A DNA stretch of 64,000 bases from CAZKWG01 sp964615375 (GTDB taxonomy: Bacteria > Myxococcota_A > UBA796 > CAZKWG01). How positions within the stretch are numbered: the first letter of the stretch is position 1; every line of letters starts with the position of its first letter. The stretch spans positions 86,302-150,301 of the forward strand of contig CAZTOW010000019.1 of NCBI GenBank assembly GCA_964615375.1, written 5' to 3'. Below are positions 1-7,090 of the stretch, in pieces. The notes beneath the pieces were generated by a model that saw nothing but the letters and a program-made list of their open reading frames with translations, did not search any database and was not told the DNA's origin. The position numbers were made by a program, and so were the translations under genes.

Positions 1-87
1 GAGCTGCGTCTGGGCCAGCACGATCCCGTCGGCGATGCTCAACAGGTAGTCGTCCAGGGTGGTGAAGATGGCGGTTGTGTCTGCCAT
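1..87 (-). CDS. N-terminal fragment of an AEAQ-family paralogue (runs off the left edge)
   Basis: The reverse strand opens with ATG at 87 and stays open to the window edge, giving 29 residues that start MADTTAIFTTLDDYLLSIAD and continue with GIVLAQTQL. The stretch S-I-A-D-G-I-x-L-A-Q-x-Q-L resembles the conserved N-terminal helix (G-L-A-I-A-E-A-Q-x-x-L-D) of the four proteins encoded further right on the same strand, so this is probably a fifth member. It lies 7 bases after the stop of the coiled-coil gene, consistent with one transcript. There is no signal peptide in the visible part. The function is unknown and most of the protein lies outside the window. Confidence 0.6.
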   Translation of the reverse strand, partial: MADTTAIFTTLDDYLLSIADGIVLAQTQL

Positions 88-94
88 GGTGTGT

Positions 95-1225
95 TCAGCT
101 CCTCCGCCTGGCGCGGATTCGGTCCAGGGATGTTCGGTCGCTCGCGTCCTCGTGCCTGCGTCCGACCTCGCGGCGCAGGTTGTCGACGTCCTTGCGTTTG
201 TCCTCGACAGCCTCGCGACGCTTCTGGACGCGCTCGCGAATGCTCTCGACGTTCTTATGGTCCTCCTCGACCTCCTCCCGGCGTCGGGCGGCGTCCTCCC
301 GGAGCTTCTCCAGGCGCTGCTGCTGACGTTCCCGGGCGGTCAGGAGGCGATCTTCCTCCTCTTTGCGCGCCATCGCGCGCTCGCGCTGACGACGGCGCTT
401 GTCATCGAGCTGCTTGTCGGTGGGCGCCTCCGGGCTGCGCACCAGGAGCCGGGACTTCCCGTTGGCCGCGCCCATGACGCGGCGCTTGAGCACGGGCAGC
501 ACCTCGCGCTCCAGCTTGCGTTGGACGCCCTCTCGCCCGCCCATGACCATCGCCAGGGGCGAGCTGAGGCGCTCGCTGGCCTTGCGACGGTCGATGGCGC
601 TGAGCGTCATGGCGGCGCTGTTGCCCGCGGGCCCCTTCGCGGCGGGCCCCTTCGCGGCGGGTCCCTTGGCGAAGGGAGCCCGCCCCTGGTCGTCGATCTT
701 CAGCACCTGCGTGAGGCGCTCGGCGGCGCGCTCGCGGACGCGGTCCTTGAGGCGCTTCTTCACGCGCTCCTGCAGGCGGCCCTCGCGGACCTCCGTGATG
801 GTCTTCTCGAAGTCGAGGCGCGCGTCGCGGCGCTCCAGCGCGGCGCCCTGCAGGCGCTCGCGGCGCGCGCGGTCCTCCCGCTCCTCCCGGATGCGCTCCC
901 GGAGGGGGCGGGGCTCGAGCTTCATCGGCTGGACGCGACGGGTCGGACGGACCGGATCCTCGGGGATGGGGGCCCCGAACATCTGGTCGAAGCGCGGATC
1001 GTCGGAGCTGGCGGGCGCGCCGCCCAGGAGGCGGCTCATCTTCTGCTCCAGGCTGGCGCGCTTCGCCAGCAGCTCCTTGAGCTGAGGGATGGACTGCGCC
1101 GCGTCTTCCAGCGTCGCGATCCCCGCCTTGCGCAGGAGCTCGTCCTCAGAGGGTGGGGGGCGCCCCTCCTCCGCGGCCTCGTCGAGCTCCTCCTCGATGA
1201 CGTCCTGCCAGCTCGTCCAGTCCAT
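95..1225 (-). CDS. Highly charged coiled-coil protein, unknown function
   Basis: This encodes 376 residues dominated by Arg, Glu, Lys and Gln in long helical runs. About residues 115-180 and 265-376 have heptad-like charge patterns (for example RERQQQRLEKLREDAARRRE) typical of coiled coils. Around residues 188-197 there is a triplicated A-K-G-P-A element, encoded by short direct repeats of gggcccctt/cgcggc at about 630-675. There is no signal peptide, membrane segment or recognisable enzyme motif. It sits inside the leftward block of AEAQ-family genes, 43 bases downstream of the 189-residue member and 7 bases before the edge-truncated one, so a scaffold or tether role in the same assembly is plausible. 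I do not recognise a family. Confidence 0.75.
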   Translation of the reverse strand: MDWTSWQDVIEEELDEAAEEGRPPPSEDELLRKAGIATLEDAAQSIPQLKELLAKRASLEQKMSRLLGGAPASSDDPRFDQMFGAPIPEDPVRPTRRVQPMKLEPRPLRERIREEREDRARRERLQGAALERRDARLDFEKTITEVREGRLQERVKKRLKDRVRERAAERLTQVLKIDDQGRAPFAKGPAAKGPAAKGPAGNSAAMTLSAIDRRKASERLSSPLAMVMGGREGVQRKLEREVLPVLKRRVMGAANGKSRLLVRSPEAPTDKQLDDKRRRQRERAMARKEEEDRLLTARERQQQRLEKLREDAARRREEVEEDHKNVESIRERVQKRREAVEDKRKDVDNLRREVGRRHEDASDRTSLDRIRARRRS

Positions 1226-1268
1226 CGCGTCCTCCGACCCCTGGGCTCAGCGCCGGGGCCTCAGGGGC

Positions 1269-1838
1269 CTAGGGCGCCTCGGGCTCGCCGTCCTGCTCCA
1301 TGAGCCTGCGGATGCGCTCCTCCAGCACCGCCGGCGCCGGGACCGGCACCAGCTTGGTCCGCATCAGGCTGCTGCCCTCCGCGGAGTACTGGAACTTGTT
1401 GGAGTAGCTCCCGTTGACCGAGCTGACGCTCATGTTGCGTCCCTGGCGACTCAGCCCCATGATCCCGGCGATGCTCGGGGTCGTGATGTTGGCGTTGCGC
1501 GTGGTCGAGGTGTTGCTGACCTCGCTGCGGACGCTGATCGCCATCTTGATCTCGATGATCGTCTCCACGAACTGGTAGAAGGTGGGCGTGAAGCCCAGCT
1601 CCAGCAGCGTGTACTGATCGTCACCGAAGTCGATGAGCGGGGTCGACTCGTCCTGCTGATCCGAGCCGCTGTCGTCCGTGTACTGGATCTGCCCCGCCAT
1701 CATCTGGGCGATGCGCATCCCGACCATGTCGAGCTCGAGCTGCGCTTCGGCGATGGCCAGGCCCATGTTGCGGATCATCTCCGCGAACGGGACGTTCAGC
1801 AGCTCCTGACCGATACTGACACCGGTAGGTACTGGCAT
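1269..1838 (-). CDS. AEAQ-family protein (189 aa), unknown function
   Basis: This small protein without signal peptide shares three blocks with its neighbours. The first is an N-terminal helix, EMIRNMGLAIAEAQLELD (about residues 20-37). The second is a central L-E-L-G-F-T-P-T-F-Y-Q-F motif followed by an E-rich strand (about 78-100). The third is a C-terminal block with Y-S-N-K-F-x-Y-S-A-E-G-S-S and V-P-V-P-A-P-A-V-L-E-E-R-I (about 145-182). Its closest relative in the window is the next gene, 178 residues. The shared architecture suggests local duplication. No catalytic motif is visible, and a structural role in a multi-subunit assembly is my inference. ATG at 1838 starts the conserved block in the same register as the paralogues. 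Confidence 0.8.
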   Translation of the reverse strand: MPVPTGVSIGQELLNVPFAEMIRNMGLAIAEAQLELDMVGMRIAQMMAGQIQYTDDSGSDQQDESTPLIDFGDDQYTLLELGFTPTFYQFVETIIEIKMAISVRSEVSNTSTTRNANITTPSIAGIMGLSRQGRNMSVSSVNGSYSNKFQYSAEGSSLMRTKLVPVPAPAVLEERIRRLMEQDGEPEAP

Positions 1839-1893
1839 GTTGACTTCCGTTTAGGTTGGATTGTGGTGGATCCGGTTCGTCGAGGCTCGCCTG

Positions 1894-2430
1894 TCAGGGC
1901 GTGGAGCTCACGGTGGGGCCCGCCTCAGCCAGCGCGCGGATCCGCTCCTCGAAGAGGGCGGGCGGCGGCACCGGGGCCAGCTTGGTCCGGAGCAGGCTGC
2001 TGCCCTCGGCCGTGTAGCTGTACTTGGACTGGTAGGTGCCGTCCACGGTGCTGCTGGAGATCTGGAGCCCGCGGCCCTTGCCCACGCGGACGTTGGTGGT
2101 GGTGCTCTTGTAGGAGCCCTTGTCCTCCCGCTCGTAGGTGCACTTGATCGCGAGGCGGACCTCGATGATCGTGTCCACGAACTGGTAGAAGGTCGGCGCG
2201 AAGCCGAGCTCCAACATGCTGTAGTCCTCGCCGCCGATCTGCACGAGCCCGACGGGCTGGGGATCGCCGTTGTCGTCGTCCGCCGTCTGCGTGCCGCTCA
2301 TCATCATCGCCGTCTCACAGGCGGCGGCGTCCAACGCCACCTGCGCGTCGGCGATGGCGAAGGCCATCTGGCGGATCATGTCCCCCATCGGGACGTTGAG
2401 GAGGTCCTGGCCGATCTGTCCAAGAGACAT
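1894..2430 (-). CDS. AEAQ-family protein (178 aa), unknown function
   Basis: A paralogue of the preceding protein. It has the N-terminal helix MIRQMAFAIADAQVALD, the central M-L-E-L-G-F-A-P-T-F-Y-Q-F-V-D-T-I-I-E motif and the C-terminal D-G-T-Y-Q-S-K-Y-x-Y-T-A-E-G-S-S-L-L-R-T-K-L / V-P-P-P-A-L-F-E-E-R-I block. The middle segment, which varies in length and sequence between paralogues, is Asp/Thr/Lys-rich here. There is no signal peptide. It is separated by 55 and 48 bases from its neighbours on the same strand, so co-transcription is likely. Function not recognised. Confidence 0.8.
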   Translation of the reverse strand: MSLGQIGQDLLNVPMGDMIRQMAFAIADAQVALDAAACETAMMMSGTQTADDDNGDPQPVGLVQIGGEDYSMLELGFAPTFYQFVDTIIEVRLAIKCTYEREDKGSYKSTTTNVRVGKGRGLQISSSTVDGTYQSKYSYTAEGSSLLRTKLAPVPPPALFEERIRALAEAGPTVSSTP

Positions 2431-2478
2431 CGTGTCTCCCTGTCGTGTTGGATGTTGAGTCGTGTCCTGAGCGCAGGC

Positions 2479-2949
2479 TCAGGAGTCGTTGTTCATGGAC
2501 TCCGCGACCTCAGAGAGGAGGTCGAGGAAGGCGGCGGGGGCGGGCACCGTCGCCAGCCGGGCGATGACCGAGCTCGATCCGGTAGCCTCGAATGAGAACT
2601 TTCGGGAGTAGGTCGCGTCCACCGTCGCGGCGAAGCACTTGATGTCCACGCCGAGGCTGGCGGATACGCTCAGGTCCGTCTCTTCGGACATCGTGAACGC
2701 CAGCCGCGCCTCGACCGTGGCCTCAGTGAACGCATAGAAGGTGGGCGTGAACCCGAGCGCGAGCAGGCTCCGGGGGTCGCCCGGCGTCAGCTCCAGGGTG
2801 GTGTCGATGAGCTCCCGCGCGAGCGCGATGCTGGACTGGTCCAGGGCGAGCTGAGCCTCGGCGATGGCGAGACCCAGGCGCTGGACGATGTCCGGCAGCG
2901 GCGCCTGCAGCAGCGTCCGCGGGAGACTGGTGACAGAGGTGCTGGGCAT
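2479..2949 (-). CDS. AEAQ-family protein (156 aa), unknown function
   Basis: The shortest complete paralogue. It has DIVQRLGLAIAEAQLALD near residues 20-37, L-L-A-L-G-F-T-P-T-F-Y-A-F at about 62-74, then V-D-A-T-Y-S-R-K-F-S-F-E-A-T-G-S-S and V-P-A-P-A-A-F-L-D-L-L near the C-terminus. It keeps the family core with almost no variable middle region, so it shows the minimal fold. ATG at 2949 lies 3 bases after the stop of the OmpA-containing gene, which suggests tight translational linkage. No signal peptide or catalytic residues are seen. Confidence 0.8.
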   Translation of the reverse strand: MPSTSVTSLPRTLLQAPLPDIVQRLGLAIAEAQLALDQSSIALARELIDTTLELTPGDPRSLLALGFTPTFYAFTEATVEARLAFTMSEETDLSVSASLGVDIKCFAATVDATYSRKFSFEATGSSSVIARLATVPAPAAFLDLLSEVAESMNNDS

Positions 2950-2952
2950 GAA

Positions 2953-5184
2953 TCACCCCGCGAGGTAGGCCTTGATCTCGTCCAGGAAGTCCGCCGGGGC
3001 CGGGATCGCGACCAACCTCGCCTTGATGCTGGAGTTTCCGCTGATGCTCAGGTCGTACTTCTTCGCGTAGTGGACGTCCACGGACAGCGCGAAGGCCTTG
3101 GCCTGATTCGACGACGAGCTCTTCAGCTCCTTCGTCCCGCCGATCTTCTTCGAGCCCAGCTTGAAGGCGTCGTTCTCGCTGTCCACAGCCAGCGCCGTCC
3201 CCGGCGTCCCGGCGATGGTCACCACGTTGGCCGCCACCGCCGCGCTGACCTCGCCGTCGAGGGCGTCGTTGATGCGCGACGCGAGGTTGCGCGCCGTCGC
3301 GTCGGCGTCGTCGCCCATCGCGAAGGTGTAGTCCGCCCCGTCCGGCACCGAGTCGGGATCGTCCGGGTCGGAGACCGCGAAAACGGCCTTGCCGATGCTG
3401 ACGGTGTCCCCGGGCTCGGGGGCCTTGGCGTCCTTGCCCTTGGAGAAGGGCTTGCTGACGCGCAGCGAGCCGCTGGCGGACAGCGAGGTGTTGTTGGCCG
3501 CGTCGCCCTTCTTCGTCGTGGTCAGCGTGAGGTAGACGGTCGCGCCGGAGCCGCTGATGGCCACCGTGGCGTCGCTGGCCACGGCGTTGACGTCCGTGAG
3601 CGAGGTGGAGCCCTCGATGGCCTCGGCCAGGGCCTCGGCGGTGGCCTCGGGGTCTCCGGACGTGATCTCGAACTCGTTCGCCGCGGACGGGGTGGTCCGC
3701 GCCGTGAAGTCCACGTTCGTGGTCCCGGCGGTGATCGTCAGGATATCACCATCCGCGAGGCGCCGCTCGCCCTCGCCCTCCTCGCTGGCGAGCAGATCGC
3801 TCTCCGTCGCCGAGTCCTCGGAGTACTCGATCTCGTCCGCGCCCGAGCCCGCGTCCACGCTCTCGAGCTGGAGGAGGAAGTCGTACTCGAAGTCGTCGAG
3901 GTGGAACTCGACACGCCGACACATCGTGTGGTTGGCGGGGTTCGTGTTGGTGTTGGTGCTGGAGTTGGCGGGGGTCTGGATGTCGTGGCCCGTCGCGTCC
4001 ACGGGCTGCTCTTCGCCCTTCGAGTCCGTGTCCAGCCGCGTGCTGGAGACGCCCGCGTCGACGAGCAGGGTCTTGACAGCGTTCGCCCTGGCCTTTCCCA
4101 GGTTGATGTTGTAGCCGTCGTCACCGCTCGGGTCGGCGTGTCCCTCCAGCGTGATCTTCAGCGAGGGCCAGCGCTTCATGAGCTTGACCACGCGCTCGAT
4201 GGCCGCGGCGTTGGCGTTGCCGTGGATCTGGTAGGAGTCGAAGTCGAAGTACACCTTGTCCAGCAGCTCGTTCCCGATCGCGATGACCTCCGCGTCCGAG
4301 ATCGTGCTGGTGGTGGTGATCGCGTCCGCCAGATCGTTGGCCGAGGTCTCGACGTCGCCCGAGGTCAGCGTGACGTGGATGTCCGCCCCCGAGTCGAAGC
4401 CGACGCTCTCAGAGCCCAGGGGCGTCCCGCGGGTCAGCGTGTACGCGAACTTCGCGTCGCTCTCCAGGTTCATCCCCACGAGGGCGATGGCGTTCGTGGC
4501 GTCCTCATCCAGCACGGTGATGTTGGTCCGGCTGATCTCGAAGCCCCGCGAGCTCGAGGACGCAGACACGTCCCCATCGCTGACCATCTCGATCTTGACC
4601 GGGCTCTTGAGGATCGGCTCGCCGTCGTCTTCGAGGGCCTCGAGCGCGTCCGCGAGGAGCTTCGCCGACTTGCTGAGGGTGTCGTCGAGCTCGATGTCGG
4701 AGCCCCCGGGAGGATCGACCAGCTTGACCGTCTGACCCGCCACCTTCACCTGGCCCTCCTCATTCGCCGAGAACTCGAGGGTGGCCGTGGCCGGGCTGGC
4801 CTCGTCCTGGGTGATGGTCAGATCCGTGGTGCCCACGCTGGTGCTGGACGACTCGGCGCTCGAGCTGCTGTTGCTGCTCGCCGAGGCCTCGACGTCCAGT
4901 CCGAACTCCTTCTGGACGCGGAAGCTCATCGAGAGGTTGACCTCGAGGTCCGCGTACTGGAAGTGGTAGAAAGGTGGCGAGAGCCCCAGCTCGATGAGGG
5001 TCTTGTTCAGACCGGGGATGGGCGTGGTCGCGAGCTCCAGCGCCTGTTGGACGCTGTTCTCGTCCAACGCCTTCTGGGCCTCGGCGATCCCCAGCGCCAT
5101 CTCCTTGATGAAGGTGGCGATCTTGAGATCGGCGAGCAGCTCGCCCGGCGTGTAGTCGGCGATGTCGCGGAATGGTGTCGGCAT
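2953..5184 (-). CDS. AEAQ-family protein with OmpA-like peptidoglycan-binding insertion
   Basis: This 743-residue protein keeps the family ends (FIKEMALGIAEAQKALD and L-I-E-L-G-L-S-P-P-F-Y-H-F at the N-terminus; Y-A-K-K-Y-D-L-S-I-S-G-N-S-S and I-P-A-P-A-D-F-L-D-E-I at the C-terminus) but has about 550 residues inserted between them. The insertion carries an OmpA/MotB-type domain at about 311-425 (VYFDFDSYQIHGNANAAAIE, then L-E-G-H-A-D-P-S-G, then N-x-x-L-G-x-x-R-A-x-x-V). It also has three copies of a beta-rich module with an A-T-A-x-x-L-A-x-x-I signature (about 280, 500 and 620). OmpA-like domains bind peptidoglycan, yet there is no Sec signal peptide. If it reaches the periplasm, it must be carried by some other route. 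Rich in Asp, Ser and Thr. Confidence 0.8.
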   Translation of the reverse strand: MPTPFRDIADYTPGELLADLKIATFIKEMALGIAEAQKALDENSVQQALELATTPIPGLNKTLIELGLSPPFYHFQYADLEVNLSMSFRVQKEFGLDVEASASSNSSSSAESSSTSVGTTDLTITQDEASPATATLEFSANEEGQVKVAGQTVKLVDPPGGSDIELDDTLSKSAKLLADALEALEDDGEPILKSPVKIEMVSDGDVSASSSSRGFEISRTNITVLDEDATNAIALVGMNLESDAKFAYTLTRGTPLGSESVGFDSGADIHVTLTSGDVETSANDLADAITTTSTISDAEVIAIGNELLDKVYFDFDSYQIHGNANAAAIERVVKLMKRWPSLKITLEGHADPSGDDGYNINLGKARANAVKTLLVDAGVSSTRLDTDSKGEEQPVDATGHDIQTPANSSTNTNTNPANHTMCRRVEFHLDDFEYDFLLQLESVDAGSGADEIEYSEDSATESDLLASEEGEGERRLADGDILTITAGTTNVDFTARTTPSAANEFEITSGDPEATAEALAEAIEGSTSLTDVNAVASDATVAISGSGATVYLTLTTTKKGDAANNTSLSASGSLRVSKPFSKGKDAKAPEPGDTVSIGKAVFAVSDPDDPDSVPDGADYTFAMGDDADATARNLASRINDALDGEVSAAVAANVVTIAGTPGTALAVDSENDAFKLGSKKIGGTKELKSSSSNQAKAFALSVDVHYAKKYDLSISGNSSIKARLVAIPAPADFLDEIKAYLAG

Positions 5185-5199
5185 GACTTGTGATGCCCC

Positions 5200-5778
5200 C
5201 TATGTTCGCGTGGATTGGGTCCGGGTGGACACGTTCGACTGATCCGGGAGGCGGATCGCGAGCGAAGGGGAGACATTCCCCTTGCGCACCACATAGTACC
5301 CGCGCCGCTCCTGCTCGAGCTGGAGGCGCCGCGTGTCGATGTGCAACCCGGATCGCAGCCACTGTAACACAACCTGTGTCAGTGGCAGATCAAAACTGTC
5401 CACGCTCGCCAGCGCGAGGGCGCCGATCAGCGCCTCGCGGGCCTCGGCCGTCTTCCCCAGCTTCAGCAGGATGACGCCCTTGCGCTCGTGAATCGAGGCC
5501 AGATCGCGCCGCGCCAGCGGGTTGGCTGGCGGGCTCTGGCGGTAGTGTCGCTCGGCGCGCTCACAGAACTCGAGCACCTCGGCCAGGCTGCCGACGCGCT
5601 CCAGGACCTCCAGCACGCACTGGGTGTAGTGTCGAAAGTAGACCTCGGGGGCGCCCTGGCTCACGGCCATGCGGATCGCCTCCCGGTAGTGGTAGAGCGC
5701 GCGGGCGGTGTCCCCGGACAGCGCGAAGAGCTTGCCCTGCTCGGCGACGCCGACATGTACCGGTTGTTCCATGCTCAT
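5200..5778 (-). CDS. TPR-like helical repeat protein
   Basis: 192 residues. The N-terminal 120 look like tetratricopeptide repeats: G-x-L-F-A-L-S-G-D-T-A-R-A-L-x-H-Y-R-E-A-I, then L-E-F-C-E-R-A-E-R-H-Y, then I-H-E-R-K-G-V-I-L-L-K-L-G-K-T-A-E-A-R-E-A-L. These fit the small/large residue pattern of TPR helices, which mediate protein contacts. The C-terminal 60 residues are basic with no recognised fold. Its ATG at 5778 overlaps the TGA of the upstream gene (ATGA), so the two are translationally coupled. It precedes the AEAQ-family genes on the same strand and may be an assembly chaperone or adaptor for them (inference). Confidence 0.7.
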   Translation of the reverse strand: MSMEQPVHVGVAEQGKLFALSGDTARALYHYREAIRMAVSQGAPEVYFRHYTQCVLEVLERVGSLAEVLEFCERAERHYRQSPPANPLARRDLASIHERKGVILLKLGKTAEAREALIGALALASVDSFDLPLTQVVLQWLRSGLHIDTRRLQLEQERRGYYVVRKGNVSPSLAIRLPDQSNVSTRTQSTRT

Positions 5779-6863
5779 CGCAGCTCCAGCTTCACGGTGG
5801 CCCCCGCCGCCTCCAGCTCCGCGCGCATCCAGCGCGCCTTGACCGCGGAGAGCGGGCCCTCGACGCGCAGCGGGAGCCGACGCAGGGCGCGGGCGCGCTC
5901 CTCCTCCTCCGCGCCGGTCAGCGCGGCCAGGAGCCTGCTGGCCAGCCGCAGATCGCGGACCTGGGTGATCAGCAGGTCGAAGCTCTGGAGCGTGCTCAGG
6001 TGGGCCGTCAGCGTCGCTCCGTGCGCGCTCAGCGCCCCGATCCGCGCCTCCAGGTCCGCGTGGCGCACGCCGCCGTGGAGGACGAGGGGCAGGCGGCGCA
6101 GCACCTTGGGCGCCGCGGCGGGCGGCATGCCGGTCTCGCGCACCAGCGCATCGAGGAAGGCCGGGGTCTCTGGCGCGCGCTCCAAGCGCACGTCGAAGCG
6201 CTGAAAGGCCCGATCCAGCAGCTTCAGCGTCGCCCGCTGGTCGAAGCGCTGCCAGATCAGGTCGGCGGTCGGCCGATCCAGACCCGCGGCCATCAAGGCC
6301 CCGGCGGACTCCACCACGACGCCGCGGGACTTGAGCACGCGCTCCATCTCCGTGCGCAGCGGCGCCGGGAGATCCTGCACGAACAGATCGTAGCGGGCCT
6401 CGCGGGCCAGCGAGGCGTCCACCTCGACGTCCAGCCGGGCGAAGCGCCGCCGCAGCGCGTCGACCGTGGCCGCCGAGACGTTGCCCACCAGGGCCGCGGG
6501 GGCGCTCCAGGCGATCTGGGCCGCCGTCGCCCCGTCACAGCCGAGGAAGCTCCCAATCTCCGCGATCACCTCGCGCAGCCGCTGGGGGTCGCGGACGTGA
6601 AGCGCCACGTCCCAGCCCCCGGTCCCCGGCGAGAACGGCTCGTCGGCGGACAGCACCCGGGTCTCCAGGCCGGTCTTCCCCAGCAGCTCGCTGATGCCGC
6701 GCGCGGTGGGCTCGGGCAGGCCGGCGACCAGCACGGAGGGCGCCTGGTAGAGGCGGCGGACGAGGTCCAGCTCGGGGAGATGGAGGCCCTGCTGGAGGGC
6801 CTGGACGACGCGCGGGCTCGCGCTGCCGATCGAGTCGACGACGAGGGTACAGTTCGCGGTCAA
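5775..6863 (-). CDS. Protein with repeated ribosomal L7/L12-like modules
   Basis: The TTG at 6863 is preferred because AGGGAGGT lies 7 bases upstream, giving 362 residues. A TTG at 6917 would add 18 residues without a good ribosome-binding site. The sequence reads as several copies of a 70-90 residue unit. Each has a beta strand with hydrophobic residues, a helix, L-P-L-x-V-x-x-x-L and a second helix ending A-x-L-E-x-x-G-A-x-V-x-L. The last unit, L-P-L-R-V-E-G-P-L-S-A-V-K-A-R-W-M then A-E-L-E-A-A-G-A-T-V-K-L-E-L, closely follows the pattern of the C-terminal domain of L7/L12. That resemblance was judged by eye. It is the first gene of the leftward block. Confidence 0.6.
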   Translation of the reverse strand: MTANCTLVVDSIGSASPRVVQALQQGLHLPELDLVRRLYQAPSVLVAGLPEPTARGISELLGKTGLETRVLSADEPFSPGTGGWDVALHVRDPQRLREVIAEIGSFLGCDGATAAQIAWSAPAALVGNVSAATVDALRRRFARLDVEVDASLAREARYDLFVQDLPAPLRTEMERVLKSRGVVVESAGALMAAGLDRPTADLIWQRFDQRATLKLLDRAFQRFDVRLERAPETPAFLDALVRETGMPPAAAPKVLRRLPLVLHGGVRHADLEARIGALSAHGATLTAHLSTLQSFDLLITQVRDLRLASRLLAALTGAEEEERARALRRLPLRVEGPLSAVKARWMRAELEAAGATVKLELR

Positions 6864-6870
6864 GTGATTG

Positions 6871-6878
6871 ACCTCCCT
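6871..6878 (-). promoter_or_regulatory. Shine-Dalgarno deciding a TTG start
   Basis: The reverse strand reads AGGGAGGT seven bases before TTG at 6863. No comparable site precedes the in-frame TTG at 6917, so this site sets the start of the L7/L12-like gene. Confidence 0.6.
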
Positions 6879-6888
6879 TACGTGAACA

Positions 6889-6917
6889 GGTGTACCCGGG
6901 GGGCAGATCAAGGTCAA
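6889..6917 (-). promoter_or_regulatory. Candidate sigma-70 promoter of the leftward operon
   Basis: On the reverse strand TTGACC (6917-6912) is followed after exactly 17 bases by TACACC (6894-6889). The -35 matches the consensus in 5 of 6 positions; the -10 is weak. Its position 26 bases before the TTG start fits. Housekeeping sigma factors of this phylum use similar hexamers. Confidence 0.35.
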
Positions 6918-6935
6918 AACAGCCCGGACTGTTTT
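6916..6935. promoter_or_regulatory. Perfect 7-bp inverted repeat overlapping the candidate -35
   Basis: AAAACAG, a 6-base loop, then CTGTTTT followed by another T. It overlaps the TTGACC hexamer, so a repressor binding here would block the promoter. With T runs on one side it could also act as a weak terminator for rightward transcripts. Which is true cannot be decided from sequence. Confidence 0.35.
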
Positions 6936-7026
6936 TGTCCGCTACCTGGAAAGACAGGGAGGAGGGCGGAGGATTCAGCCCTCAGGAGAGCGTCCTGGCG
7001 CGAGAGATTCGGCGTTTCAACGTTCT

Positions 7027-7083
7027 CTGTTACAGTCCCGGCGGGTCACGGATGGTAACAACCGCCGTTACAGAGCCTGTAAC
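7027..7083. promoter_or_regulatory. Cluster of GTTACAG/CTGTAAC operator-like elements
   Basis: The heptamer GTTACAG or its complement occurs repeatedly in 57 bases: CTGTTACAG at 7027-7035, a degenerate GGTAACAAC at 7055-7063, and a perfect inverted repeat GTTACAG-agc-CTGTAAC at 7067-7083. The set lies between the end of the membrane-protein gene and the leftward operon, about 110-170 bases upstream of the candidate promoter. It looks like a binding region for a dimeric activator or repressor of that operon. No U-tract follows, so a terminator is less likely. Confidence 0.5.
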
Positions 7084-7090
7084 AATTGCG

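Noticed and set aside
3070..5193. Long plus-strand open frame (707 codons) opposite the OmpA-containing gene
   Set aside because: It is Val/Gly/Arg-rich, lacks any domain, and mirrors the Asp/Ser-rich minus-strand gene; an antisense artefact of high GC.
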